Assembly: GCF_000972845.2 (NCBI RefSeq)
Contig: NC_040021.1
Coordinates: forward strand, 12,428,908 to 12,492,907
DNA length: 64,000 nt
DNA from: Larimichthys crocea
Lineage: Eukaryota > Chordata > Actinopteri > Sciaenidae
Direction: 5' to 3'
A program made the translations under genes and the position numbers. Under the pieces are notes generated by a model. It saw nothing but the letters and a program-made list of their open reading frames with translations, was not told the origin of the DNA and did no database searches. This document shows, piece by piece, positions 22,570 through 35,260 of the stretch. Position 1 is the first letter of the stretch, and each line of letters begins with the position of its first letter.

Positions 22570-23117
22570 AAATATATTTTAGCATAATCTTGACTAAAAC
22601 AGACAGATTTCATGCAAGTCCACTTGAATATCTGCTATTCATGAATCACATGTACATAGCACACTGCTTACTGCAGGGCTATTGAGGCCACGCCCCCTAC
22701 ATGCACAGATGATTTCTACAACCCTGGACCACACTTTGGAGCCCAGAGCACACGACTATTGAAGCCACACATTTGAGCCAGTGGACTACACAGAGTGAAG
22801 GTTATGAGATATTATGGGATAAATATATTTGATGTGTGGTATTAATGTTTAACTTGCAAATAGCACATGAACATATATTTGATAGCTGGCTGATAATTTA
22901 GATGCTAAATGAGTTATAGCTAGCATCATTTCATTGAACATTTATGATCTTTTCATATAGCTTACCCCTAATTACTAAATTACCCACAATTTCCAGTTAA
23001 TTCCCATACATTTCCATAATTCCCATGAAAACTTTCAGATTTTAAATATTTCCCAAATTCTTATGGAAAGTTTCTGGAAATGTATTGAACACTTTCCACC
23101 CCTTTGCAACCCTACTT
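22570..23117 (-). mobile_element. family B hAT-like repeat, copy 2
   Basis: It lies in inverse orientation to the copy at 12475-12945. The block ggctattgaggccacgcccc followed by ctacatgcac is the exact inverse of the same block in copy 1, and identity stays high for about 165 bp. The element ends in cacccctttgcaaccct, a better-preserved terminus than in copy 1. Between the shared core and the outer part it has about 110 bp that copy 1 lacks. There is no transposase frame. Confidence 0.65.
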
Positions 23118-23216
23118 CCAATCACAATTCTGAATTTACATTGAGTGCCAATGTAGAACCTACCAGTACAGTAATGCTATCTATATATTGTGAGCTAGAC
23201 AAGAAGGAAGTCATGG

Positions 23217-23252
<36 letters not shown>
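23217..23252 (+). repeat. (TG)18 microsatellite
   Basis: An uninterrupted TG run of 36 bp. Confidence 0.97.
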
Positions 23253-23254
<2 letters not shown>

Positions 23255-26200
23255 CGCATCAGGCACGATTCTTCTGCATGACTGTGTTCTGTCACCAACC
23301 TGCAACCTTTATTGTCATTTAATTAATTGTAACCACAATCTAAGTGTTTAAGTGTTTTAGTTACCTTACCTGTAATTAAACCATTGTTTTGTCATAACCA
23401 CAATCTTTCCCTACTCGTAATGGCACCGTAGTTGCCACACACAGATTTAGTAGAAAGTAAAGCTTTGTGAGCGTCAGTGTTGGCTTGGTTTTGCATTAAA
23501 ACAGCATTTTCACTGAACATAATTCTTGGTTTTACAGAATCCTTCAATATTGGCTCTTTTGTCTGGTGCGTTCCATCCACACTTCACAGCTGACAATTAA
23601 ATAACCGCATCAGTGATTTAGTAGTGCAATACTTATCTAAAGTTTGTCAGACTTAGTGACAAATGAAGGTATAAACCAAGCCTCCAACCATAACCACATA
23701 TCCCATAATGCATCTCAACAGAGCCTTTCGTAACTCAGGCTTCCTGCTAGAAATTAGAAGCCTGAGGTGAGGTGCCTTTCAAAGGATCCTCCAGAGCCAC
23801 AGAACACTTTATAAAACTATTTTCACTGGCTGAATAATCCTCCCTGTGGATAAACTGAATCTAAAAAATGGGTGGTGAGAGGACATCAGGACAACACACA
23901 GTAATTAGCATGCAACTAATATATTTGCAAACATTCCTTACCTTGTGTATATATCTTACAGCTAGATGCTTTTACACAAAGATCCTTAGCATTTTTTTTT
24001 TAACACATGCATCTCATTAGCTTCCATCACTGCTTTATCTGCTAGTGAAGATGACTTTGCAACAATCCAATGTCACTACCCAACACTGTAGCCTTCATAC
24101 CCTACTGCTTCAGTTTTACTGCAGACTCAGTCTCGCTAAGAATTTCCTTTTTTATATAGCTTGTCTACTGTGTCCTTTCATGGTACTGTGAGCTTCAGAA
24201 AATATACGGTCTGCTGCACCTCTGACAACAACAACAACAAGACTGGCTTTAAGGCCGTGCTCACTATTTCCTGCGGGATTACCAGCTTTTTCCCCAAATC
24301 TACCTCTGTCTGTCCTCTGCCCATCCTACCTGGATTTTACAAAGAATATTTAGCCTCTAAAATGCTTTTGAAGCTTATATGAAAACTGTAACATTAACAA
24401 CCGCCATAAACCGACCTGGTATGTCTCAAATGAATGTAAATGACAGCGTTTTTATAAAGAAACTGACATCAACTTACTCTACTGTGGAGGTTACTTCAAT
24501 CAATGACTGATGTGTGTTCATGTATATTTTTGGACACCATTTAAAGAACTCAAATGTGGCAAATTCCCAAATGATTTGGACTCAGAGTACTGATCTACAG
24601 AGGAAAAGGCATTTGTACGCAGGTCAACGGTCTGACATCTGTTCTTTTGAGTGCATTGGCTGGTGTATAGTGTTGGTGCATGGCTTTATGTCACTTCCCC
24701 CATCTGGAAAAATACCAGTCGCATATATCTGAACTGATGGCACAATTACATTCACCAGTTTTCAGCATCATCAGTTGTTCTCTGGCCTCCCTCTGTGGCC
24801 TTGAAGTTAATTAAGTTGGAAGTTTTACTGAATTCAAACCACTTATTTTTTTGCAAGTTTGAGGGTTAGATTAGTTTTTGTTTAAATAAGATTAATTGCA
24901 ATGTTACTTGGATAAGAAATTTAAACCATATGGCTGCTGCAGCTGGACATGTGCATTCACTACTGAATCTCTCTGCCCAGCTCCCCAGACATCACAAGGC
25001 CCCCTCTGACCCACTGTCAGAATACAGCACATCATAGGCAGCAGGTATAATTAATATAATTTGGCTTCGCTTTTTCCTTTCACAACTTTTTCCAGCCATG
25101 TTTCTTCTTCTCCCCACTTTCTCAGGTCGTGACCCTGCTTCGCCTGAGAGACAAACTTGGCACATCCTGCTGTTTCTCTACCTGCTGATATTTTTTCTCC
25201 TTTTTTTCCCCGTGCCCTTCTTTCCTATCCTCAACAGATTTTTTTTTCTGACTCCATCGAGTCTACTATACGAAGAGCTTTAAGCCTTCCCTTGCCACTC
25301 TTCATTGCATCTGTCTTGCAATATCCCTGCGTCTGCGACTGTGCCAACAAGTTTTCTTGTACACTTCGATGAGTCTTAAGATTGTGTCGACTTGTATTAC
25401 AAAGTTGCAACATATTGTACCACCTTCCTGAGCCTTTTTTTATTTATGTTTTTCACTGCGGTATTGCAGGATTTGTTTTCTCATCTTTGGAAAAACCTTC
25501 TTTGCCATTTTCCCCCTGAGAAGCTCTTGTATTTACTCAGCGTGACATTCATTGTAACCAAAACAAGGTCATCAAATCATTACATTTCTTCAGTTAAGCT
25601 CTGGATCCAAGGTGCAACAGTAGTCACACTGCCTGCATATGTGTGGATTGGTTGGAAGCGCAGCTCTCCCTGCGGGCTCCCTCTACCTACACTACCATCA
25701 AATCAGTTTGATGGCCTAATGATTACTTCTAGTACCACAGAGAAAGCATGAGGGGATATTACCCACCTTGCTATTATGTCTGCTACACTCTGTTGTAGTG
25801 AAGAACATTTGATTATGCTAAACACATCCTCTGACCACGTTTTTTTAATAATGTTTGGAACTTGAAAAGCCTCCCACAAATGTTATTTGGAATCATATTG
25901 AACGCATTAGCAGAGTCCACAAAACACTTTTCTCCCGCTGGGCTGACTGAATTTGAAGCAAAATTATACAAGTTTATTCAACAAGATCAACCTGATATCT
26001 TCTGATATATTCTCTTATTGTGTCAATTAATACATGGTATTCTTTTTTGACAGCCTCTTTACAAATGAGACAAAACTCTTGTTGAGCAGCAGCCCTTCTA
26101 TCACTCAGTCTCTCCCATGCTTTGTTGCTTTCAGGCTGTCACTTGTCTTCCTTTGCTTAAAGGAATGTTAAATTATCCTGTACTATAATACAGTACCATA

Positions 26201-26507
26201 TACGCAACAAACAGAAGAACAAAACCCTCTAGCCAAAGTGAATAGAGCCAAAGTGCTCATTTTTGTAGCCAGTTTGTGGAGAGAAATCTCATGCCCCATG
26301 ATTTCATATTGTATACTCCTGTTTTTTAATGTCAGGAGGCCAATTCTGTTTTTTCTATGATGGGTCATGGTGTAACAATGCAGATTTTGAAACATAGACC
26401 AGTATTTGTATGAAACATTTCTATTGATTAAAGGCGAGTTTTTGTTTTGCAAGTATTATTTTTCTTTCTACCAGGCTTGCAGTATTCATACTGCTGCACT
26501 GGTTTGT
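23253..26507. other. non-coding, nothing recognised
   Basis: No supported gene. Frames such as 119 codons on the plus strand at 25392-25751 are rich in leucine and phenylalanine from T-rich sequence and have no motif. A short (ACA) run lies near 24227-24240. Confidence 0.55.
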
Positions 26508-26526
26508 AAAAATAATAATAATAATA
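26508..26526 (+). repeat. short (AAT)n microsatellite
   Basis: About six AAT units within AT-rich sequence. Confidence 0.8.
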
Positions 26527-28904
26527 AACACCTTGACTGCAAAACTGTATTCTGTTTCATGACCTAGCTACTCATCCAACATTACAGGATAATTTAGGAA
26601 AACTGCAAAAGTTATATTTTGATCTTTCACTTTGTTATTTTTAAGGACGTTCTTCTTATTCTAATATTACACTCTAGCAAGGTCATGTGAATATCCAGAG
26701 ACTGTAAAGCTTTTTTTTGTATTTAAAGACATCTCTGGCTACTAGTGATGAATTCTTGTATATTCTTCTTTCTATTTTACATTATCTGCAGTGGATAAAT
26801 AAACATAGAGCCTGGGTGCACACAGACTTAAAGAAACTGAATAAAGATTGTTGCAGTATGCCATACTTTTTTTGTATGAGCTCTCTTAATAAATCTCTAT
26901 CTTCACAAAGAGGATGGACTTAAAACTTTGTACAAAGGAGCTGCAACTCAGCCTCAGATCACGTCCCCAATGTTTTATAAAATCAGATTTTACTCTCTTA
27001 ATACAACACCTCTCTTTGGACAGAGTCTGTCGCCCTTGTGTGAATTTGTAAGTGTATATCTGTGTGTGTGTATTAGAACTTTCTTGCAACCTGTGCACAA
27101 AGCAGCAGGTGATTTCCAATACCTGGCACCGGTTGAAGCCAGAGGCCAGCCACCCCTGCTGGCCCTCCATGTGTTCTGCACAAGCAAGCAAAGGCCCTGA
27201 CCACCAGCACAAATACACAAACACACCTTGTGCTAGCTGGGCAGCACCTGTTGTATATGAACAATTACCAAAGCTGCCAGACGGAGTGGGGATAGATTGG
27301 ATCTATACCAGCTGTCAGACTGACAGTTACCCCCAACAGAGAGATCACTGACACTCTGGACTGCTGCACGACGGAGTGCTGCTGCTTCTGCACTCCCTGG
27401 CCTTTCAATCACATGCTGGCCAAAACTTTTTTTTTCAGTTACATGCTGTACTACCACAGTTTTCCTTTTGTCTATGCACAGTATCACACCACAGTGAACT
27501 CAAAGAACTGCTGCAAACATTTGCTGATCAACCAACTTTGCATTGTGGTATGTCATTTCTTAAATCTTTAGGCACTTGAACAAACCTCTAAGACTGCAAC
27601 TAGTGCTCATCTTACCAATTAAGCTTGTGAAAATAAATAGTCATCACTCTGTAGTACAAAAAAGTAAGCAAAGACAAACAAAACAACACATCTCAAATTG
27701 TGTACTACTGATAAGGGCTTGTACAACCCAGTGAGGGAAAATAAGGGCAATTAAAACTGGTCATATATGCTGCTCAATGTCCTCATTCATATTCTTTATA
27801 TACGTTTACAATCTGTCCGTTATTTTGTCATTGTCATGGTCCATACTGTAGTTTTACGTCATATCTTACCGTCCTGGAAGATTGGATCCCTCCACTGTTG
27901 CTCTCTATTTCACCTTTTAAGTATTTCTGTTGCTCTGAGATTTCTTCCATGATTTTCCCCAATGAAAAAGCTTTTTAAAGGAGAGTATTTCCTTCCTGAA
28001 TTGAGGTTATGGATAGGTGTCGTATTCTGCACAGATTGTAAAGCCCCTTGATGGTCATATAAATTATATTGATTTGTCCTGACAAGTGGCCAATGGCCAT
28101 TGTTCAACCATAGATGGTCAACGAGTTACACAAATGTGCCCCGAAGTGGCATTTCCTTCTGGACCATGTTATTTACTTAACTCCTCTCTTGTTCCCCATT
28201 CTCAGCTATTTCTTACTGTTCATCTCTATTATTTCATTTGGCCAAATCACAGAGATGGTTTATAGTTTTAATAACACAAGGCACTTTCTGAGCAGTATTT
28301 GTTTACTTGATTTCCTGCATCTTAGCTGTAAGCCTAATTTCCGTTTTGACCTTGCCTTCCACCTTATAGTTTCTTCATTCGTCCCCGTCTTTGTTCTTCT
28401 TGCTCTGTCAGTTGCTGAGGTCGATAGGCCAGGTCTTCCCCGAGGCCCCTACACTAATATCAATCTAGTTATTAATAACAGAGATGATGGAGATGTGCTA
28501 GGAGGAGGAATTGATTATTCTACCCCTCTCACCTTTCTCACTCAATCTCTTGTGAGCCAACAGAAGCAGAACTAAAACAGTCTGGGGGAGCAGAGTTTCA
28601 AAGAGACCAAAACAAACATTCAAGAGTGAACAAATTTAGCCTGTACACTATTATTTTCTCATATTTTACTGGAAAAATGTACTTATTAGTAACAGTGTTA
28701 GTTTTACAATGCAAATGTACAGTACAATAGTTTTGGACCAGATTTTGATTTACCAACAGTTGTTGACTGACATTTATGACATCTGTTGACATTTGTGAGT
28801 CTGTGTTGCTATGCAGGAGACATTGACTGGAAGATGTCACGCTATAGTATATGAACATTGGTAGAAGGAGCTTTTTTTCATTGGTGTTGAAGTAATGTTG
28901 CAAA
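26527..28904. other. non-coding, nothing recognised
   Basis: The 153-codon plus-strand frame at 28114-28575 starts with a hydrophobic T-rich stretch and ends in a more mixed segment, but no domain, splice context or family is recognisable. Opposing frames at 26886-27351 overlap on both strands and look accidental. Confidence 0.45.
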
Positions 28905-29400
28905 CTATCTTTAGTGGCCACCCACACAGGTGTCGTGCCAAAGAACAGTACCGATCGTTGTCAGTTGCAATAAAAAATTCATGCACCTGTAGAGCACTAA
29001 CAGCTCAATTCCATCGGGCACGGCTGCAATGTATTCTGGCTGCAATGCGGCTGGTGGAGCTGATTGTGGCCGTTCTAGACAATGCACGTGATTTCCACCA
29101 GAAGCACCACAGCGCATTTTAGAAGCAACCTAGAAGCAGACAGCGGTCACATCAAGAAGCATTGATGCACAAATCGCACTGGCCGAAAGGGCATAGAGTT
29201 TCTTGTTAATTTTCAAAATAAAACACCATGTGCAGACTTCTCTACTTCCCTACATAGCCTACTTACTCATAGCAGAAGCACATAAACCAAGGAAAATGAC
29301 CAGATTTGAGTTTGACTTCTGAAAATCTCCTGGTGGGGTATGAAGCCGCATGGAGAACGGACCAAAATAGTGTTGCGGTCACAACATCACAGACTCATGC
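28905..29400 (+). repeat. dispersed repeat family A, copy 4 (left half)
   Basis: It shares ttcaaaataaaacacc, cataaaccaagg and gaacggaccaaaatag with copy 1 in the same order. The preceding part (cgggcacggctgcaatg, tctggctgcaatgcgg) reads like another piece of the same or a neighbouring teleost repeat. The 75-codon open frame at its start is not supported as a gene. Confidence 0.55.
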
Positions 29401-30375
29401 CTTGCCTGGGTCATGTAATGGGGGTTGTCACTGAAACAAACAATACACCATGTATCCTGACCTCCATGTTGCACCTGTGAATATGAGAGATTTTGAGGTT
29501 GACTATGGTGCTCCTCCTAAATCACCCTGAGAGAAATGAAGGAAGGACGCTGAGTTAACAGAAGGTTGTTTTAGTTTATTTTAATTTTAAGGTAAGAAAA
29601 CGTTATCATACGCAGTTTGTAGTACGACAAAAAAATCACAAAATCACAAAAACTTTAAAAAACCAAAGAGCGATAACAACACACTGCTTCAGCTGTTCCA
29701 ACATCCTTGGTCAAGGAAATTCAAATCATGAATACATATACACACACACATACTCACTCACTCGCACACAAACTATTATATATCCCTGTGTGTGTGTTTT
29801 AGTGCCTTAATCCTACCAGTGCTTCCCTCAGCTTTTCTCATGGACCATGGACAGAGCCAGGAATTGGTGATGAGCTTACAATGTGGAAGCCACAGGAAAC
29901 ATTCATCCATAATCCAACAGAAAGATTGGTGTGGAAGCTCTCCTGACTGACAATATTGCACCAAAAAAGGGATTTTGTTCTGCAGTTCTGAGATTAGATA
30001 GGAAAGGGTGGTGCACAAAACTGGAATTCAGATTTTTTTTGTTCACTGATACGTCTATTTGAAATGTATTGCCTGTAATATGTGTGCGTGTGAAGGAGAG
30101 GGGAGCGACCGATGGTGCTCGACGGAGATAGAGGAAGAGAGATGCTGCACTGATGCGTGGCAGGCGGGTTATTACAATAATGAGGATGGATGTGTTTATC
30201 ATGAGTTGCATATCCCATTCCAATCCTTCCCTCCTTCTTTTCCTCTCTCCATACCCCTTTCGCTCTTTTGCTCACTTGAGTAGCTCCGTCTGCGTCCCAT
30301 ATCTGGCAGACTGGGACCTCATCTTGACGCTTCAGCCTCATTGTTACAGCTTGTCTCAAGAGGAAGGTGTGTTTT

Positions 30376-30378
<3 letters not shown>
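29401..30378. other. non-coding, with scattered CA/GT runs
   Basis: Short CA/GT-type runs occur near 29740 and 29786. Several mutually overlapping frames on both strands at 29776-30359 carry no domain. Confidence 0.5.

Positions 30379-30408
<30 letters not shown>
30379..30408 (+). repeat. (GT)15 microsatellite
   Basis: An uninterrupted GT run of 30 bp. It lies inside the longest open frame of the window, which it keeps open as a Cys-Val run. Confidence 0.97.
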
Positions 30409-30411
<3 letters not shown>

Positions 30412-32264
30412 CCTCCTCTGCCTCTACCACCCGAAGCCACCCCTCCACCCTTGTGGCTAAGGCCAGGTGTAGCTATGAGGAGGTAATGGGGTGTGGAATT
30501 TGGGCAGGAGAAAAAGAGCCACTCCACGATTCAGCGCTTTCTCTGACAGGGCCCCATGGCGATAACCCTCCATCGCCTCCCTCTCTCCGGTCTCCGACTC
30601 CCGTCTATTTTCTTATTGTTTTTAGCCTCCTTCGTCTAAGAGGCAGAGGCGAGAGAAACCCAATTTTCAGGGCACCTTCTTTCACGCATCCTTGTGCGTA
30701 TCCATCCATCTGTCCATCCACTTTTGAGTCACAGACCACTGGATTTCCTCCACAGGTCACTGCGTCTGTAGAGGATTAAGACATTTGAGTGACAGTAACA
30801 GACCAAGAAGTAGCTCTTGCAAATGATGAAAGTTGTTAAAAGGTGGCAGACTTTTACTCTGTGTATATTGAAACTTTCTCTTCTGGAAAAAGAATAAATG
30901 TAATCTAGAAAGTTCCACAATGGAACTTTTGAAAAAACATTTCTGACAAAAGTATCACACTTCCAAATTTGCTTTCATTTTGTGAGATCAAAAGAGTCAA
31001 TCCGCCTAACGTCTGACTCATGAAATACTCTCACTTTGTCCTGGATGTGCCTCACAGAGTTAATGTTGGTTGCTCTGTTGAGCTTATTTGAACAGAGTGT
31101 GGCTGGAGCAGCCAGATGCCTCTCAAAAGAAGGAGGAATCTTTAAGGAGAAGAAGACCCTGATCTACAATGACACATACGATCACTTTGAAGCTCCTAAT
31201 TAAATCATGAAATAGAGTGACACTAAATCAAAGTGATCATCAGGTCAACAGATCAATACTGTTCAAATCCTCCTTGCAAATGCCTTGTCATCCCCGTCTC
31301 TCTCATGCACATTCACTGACTTTCTTTTCAGACACATAAATGTCTTCTTTCTCTTTCATGTTCACGCCATCTTTACCCGTCTACCCTCTATTCGTAGATC
31401 AATTTGGTCAGCTTCATTGGTTCGAAAATAAACATTTGCTCAGTGGTACACAAATAACAAGGAAAGGCATGCCTCCTAATGAGCAACTGATCTTTTTCTT
31501 TGACCTTCTTGTCCTCCTTTTATACACATATAGCTTCCAATTGGGGTGTGCTGCATTGTCGCTCTCACTAAACTTCTGACACCTCACAGTCAGTTCGACT
31601 GATGCCTCTTGGTATCATAGAGAGTTCATAGTGAAAACTGAGCTCCTCTCAACTTTCTCTGACGTTTCATTAGATTTTCTTTATGACTAAACATGATAGT
31701 CATTGGATGTGTGTGTTGTGTGAGTTTTATTGGAGTGAGTGTGTGTTTTTTTGTGTTCTTTTCCCATAGATGGCCTCATTTCGGGGAAATGAGCGCGACC
31801 AACCAAAGCAGGCGCTCAAGTGCTAATCAGAGCCTGTGTGATTGGCTTTGGGTAATCGTTACAGAAAATTGCTGTGCTTTTTTGATGAGTCAAGAACTGA
31901 CATGCCCTTGAAGAAGTTGCTTGAGATATGAGTGCAAGTGGTTTGTGTTTGTGCGTAGTAGAAATATAACATCTTTAACACAGTATTTTAACTCTGCAGT
32001 GTATACTTCTGAAACAAGTGGATAATCTCTCAATGAGATGAAATGATGCTATTCATTTCAATGCACTTAGAGTTTCCTTCTAAATGACTTTAAAGAGGTA
32101 ATATCTTGCAATCGAGATGCAGCTTGAGAATGATCACTTGAGAATATCTTAGTGAAAAAAAAAAGAAGCTTTATTTGAGTAATTACTTTTCTGAATAATT
32201 ATAATTTCCCAGTTAAAATAACTTTGAAATAACTAAATGTGTAGTGTAAGTATTTAGTCCAAAA
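30409..32264. other. non-coding, nothing recognised
   Basis: The remainder of the 208-codon plus-strand frame (30153-30779) is proline/serine-rich without a domain. The rest is AT-rich, with no recognised repeat. Confidence 0.5.
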
Positions 32265-32485
32265 CTTAAATATTGGACATATAGAGAAATATTGACCTGA
32301 TGATGATGATGAAAAGTCAAGAGGATAGCCAAAGTCAGTAGGCTTCACCCTCTGGGGACCATGAATGTCAGGCCATAAAGACTTTATGGGAATCCACGTT
32401 CTCGTTCAAATATTTCAGTGGCAGACTGACTGACCGACCACAGACCAACATTTCCTTGAAGACATGCCACTAGTATGGCTAAACA
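32265..32485 (+). repeat. dispersed repeat family D, copy 2
   Basis: It contains tattgacctgatgatgatg, gaaaagtcaagaggatagcc, ctctggggaccatgaatgtc and gactgaccgaccacagacc, ending in ctagtatggctaaac. The same order of phrases is seen at 56030-56545. Confidence 0.65.
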
Positions 32486-33066
32486 AGTTAGATGAATAGT
32501 TCTCTTTATAAGCACTTTATAAACTTGTTTGTCTCACTGTAGTCACCTTTTAAGTATTTCATATGACTGGACAGCAGGTGAACAAGGATTAAGAAACCTC
32601 AACAATCGCCTCACAAAGCTGTGTCAACCCCCTCCAAAAAAACCCATTGACCAAGTACCCTTGAAGTCAGCACCTACTCAGCAAGTTGAATCTCTTAAAG
32701 GCTAAAGTATATGGTGAGCCTGCAGTGCCTGCAGCTAACAAGTTCTGCCTTTCAGAGTCTTTTGCTGTCATGGCATGATGCACTATGTAATCTTCCCCTC
32801 GGACTGTCTGAGTTATTGTGATTTTTGAGTGTCAAGGCTGACAGAAAAGGTTGGCCTCCTCGGGGCCATGACAACTGGTGTACGATAAATCAGCTGTAAG
32901 TCAGCTGTACGCATGTGAATATCCTGTACATGCAAGGTGCAACATCCTCTGCAGCAATTGCTACCAGTGACTCTTCATTCAATGTATGTTTGAGGTTAAG
33001 AAACTACTGGCCCAAGCAAAATTTCTACTTGCCCTGATTTAAAATTGTACATACAGTTTCTACATA
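32486..33066. other. non-coding, nothing recognised
   Basis: AT-rich sequence without a coding frame or recognised repeat. Confidence 0.55.
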
Positions 33067-33369
33067 GACTTGTAACTTGACTTGTGACTTGAATTTGTCT
33101 TGCCTTGAATTTGTTGAGATTTGGACTAATTGACTAAAGACTAGATCCGAAAGTCTTGAGATTTGACTTAGACTTGCCTTGGAACTTGAACCTTGACCAG
33201 AAAGACTTGAGACCAGGCTTGAGGTAAAATCTGAAGGACTAAAGACCTGATATACTTGACTTTAACCTGACTTGGATTTGTCCCAAAGGACTTAAGAACG
33301 GAAAGACTTGAGTCATCCAGGAGTAACCATAAAGGAATTAAAACTACACTTGCGACTTTTACTTGTTTG
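33067..33369 (+). repeat. degenerate CTTGACTTG-type tandem repeat
   Basis: Variants of acttgactt, gacttgagac and cttggaactt recur about every 10-20 bp over roughly 300 bp. Examples are acttgtaacttgacttgtga, agacttgagaccaggcttga and aaagacttgagtcatcc. I recall long stretches of this kind of repeat in fish genomes. The 71-codon minus-strand frame is a product of the repeat. Confidence 0.8.
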
Positions 33370-34070
33370 ACAATGGGCTTCAAAGATGTGAAGTTTCATC
33401 CTTCTCAAATGATATGAAACCTAATGTTTCCCTCCAAAATCTATAAAACGACTCTGAGGCAGATCAAATACATAATACACACCACAAAGATGGATTCACT
33501 GTTGAGACACCTTTACAGAGACACACTGTTAGTGAACTAACTATCACTGTAACTAATGGTAACGGTTTCACAACTGTCACCTCTGTGGGAGAGTGAAAAT
33601 GAAGAGAGAGTAAGAGAGAGAAAGATTTTATTCCAGTCTGAGTGAGGGCTAACAGAAAATTGTTTCTGAGCTGCTCTAATAGAATGAAGAATAGAGAAAT
33701 ATTGATCATGCTGGTTGCTGAAAAATCTCTTCTCTGCCTTCCTCTCATCTCCCCCTCCATGCCTTTCTCTCCCATCTTTCTCTCATCTTCATCACTGTGT
33801 GTGTGTGTGTGTGCAGATCTCTCCATCTCTGACTGATAACAGTAACCATGTAGCCCGGGTATTGCAGGGAGAAGACGATTTCATTTCATTCTTGATGGGT
33901 TGTGGCAGGAGTCTGGTAGAAAAAAAAAACATTCTTATGGCGCAGTATTTTGGGAGGGAAATTGATTTATACATTTTTAACCAGGCAGTGATGAAAAAAC
34001 ATTATGTATCAGATTTTGGAGGGCGAGGGCGCACACTGATGCACCCTGTCATTACCCGACCCAGTGTGCA
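33370..34070. other. non-coding, nothing recognised
   Basis: A (TG) run of about 10 units lies at 33797-33815 just before cagatctctcc. Frames on both strands (120 and 128 codons) are driven by the C/T-rich and TG tracts. Confidence 0.5.
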
Positions 34071-34110
34071 TGTGTGTGTGTGTGTGTGTGTGTGTGCATG
34101 AGTGTGTGTG
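34071..34110 (+). repeat. (TG)n microsatellite, interrupted
   Basis: Thirteen TG units, then catgag, then a further short TG run. Confidence 0.95.
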
Positions 34111-34285
34111 GTGGGTAATGGAGAGTAATAGCCCGCCCTGTGGAGAATTGCCCTAGCTGTCGCAGGATGATGACAGATGAAGCTTCGTGTCCCCTGATGA
34201 TGATGATGACACTAATGCATTCACAGTCCGTTTCCCTCACACTGATCTCTGCATGACAGAATGAAGGAGAAGGGAGGGGTATTGG

Positions 34286-34340
34286 GTGTGTGTGGTGTGT
34301 GTGTGTGTGTGTGCGTGTGTGTGTGTGTGTGTGTGCGTGT
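34286..34340 (+). repeat. (GT)n microsatellite, interrupted
   Basis: A GT tract of about 55 bp with single interruptions (GGT and two GCGT units). Confidence 0.95.
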
Positions 34341-35209
34341 CAGGGGAAGAAGTGCAAGGAGAGAGGGAGAGGTCAATAACAGCCAAACATTAGAATATTA
34401 ATGCCTGCCTCAAGACACGCTTTCTCCTCTTCTTTCCTTCTTTCTCTGACTTTCTATCCATCTTTATTTACATTTCAGAGCTCAGCTTTCTCAACCCGAC
34501 GTCCTGTCTCTCTCTCTAGCTCACTTTTTCCTCAGTAGGGAGGGATTAGTGGTCATTAGCATGGGACTCTGATATAATGAGGCTCATCCTCTCCCACATG
34601 AAGGGCAGTTTAATAGAGAGTGAGAGCTGCTTGTTCTGCCCAGGGGTGAGTGCTTTAACCCTGAGTCAAATTCAGTCTTATGGACACCCCAGAGGCGCAT
34701 GGACACTAGCAGACAAACACACACGTACCCTGCGTATATATGCACAAGTTCACATGCTGCAAGGTAAATTATGCACAGGCCACCTCTGGAGGGCACGCTG
34801 ATGAAAGAGCATTCATAAATGAAATGCATAAAATTGACACAATATATATTCAAGGGGCGATCCCATGTGTGTAAGCAGACATTAATGCACACACACATTA
34901 GCATTGCTTCACTGAGATCGGAAACAATTTACATCAAATTCATGTGTTACAGAGGTTACACAAACATTACCCCCTCTCCCCTTCAGTCATGTGCCCTCCC
35001 ACCTCTGACTGTGAAATTTGTTTCTCAATATTTTCACTGCGTCTCCCTTCGGTTCATTCTTTTGCTGTCTGAGCCAGAGCTGTAGGTGTGTGTCAGAAGT
35101 CTTTTCAGCAGCGCCCATGCTTCCAGCTGAGAGCTCTATCTCCTGTGAGAGCAAGCTCTCTGAACACGACAGATAAGGCCGACTCAATGCCATAGCCTCT
35201 ACCAAAAGC

Positions 35210-35211
<2 letters not shown>
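34341..35211. other. non-coding, nothing recognised
   Basis: Pyrimidine-rich at 34424-34530. The segment at 34590-34690 is mixed and unrepetitive but has no recognisable function. Confidence 0.5.

Positions 35212-35260
<49 letters not shown>
35212..35260 (+). repeat. (CA)n microsatellite
   Basis: An uninterrupted CA run of 49 bp, followed by a short TATACACACA extension. Confidence 0.97.

Noticed and set aside
28114..28575. 153-codon plus-strand frame
   Set aside because: Hydrophobic T-rich first half and unrecognisable second half. No family or start context supports it.
30153..30779. Longest open frame (208 codons, plus strand)
   Set aside because: It is kept open by a GT microsatellite and C/T-rich sequence, has no domain, and is opposed by frames on the other strand. 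No splice or promoter context supports it.
33797..33860. TG-tract followed by cag as a splice acceptor for an exon
   Set aside because: The downstream frame meets stops and contains a poly-A run; TG repeats ending in cag are common by chance.
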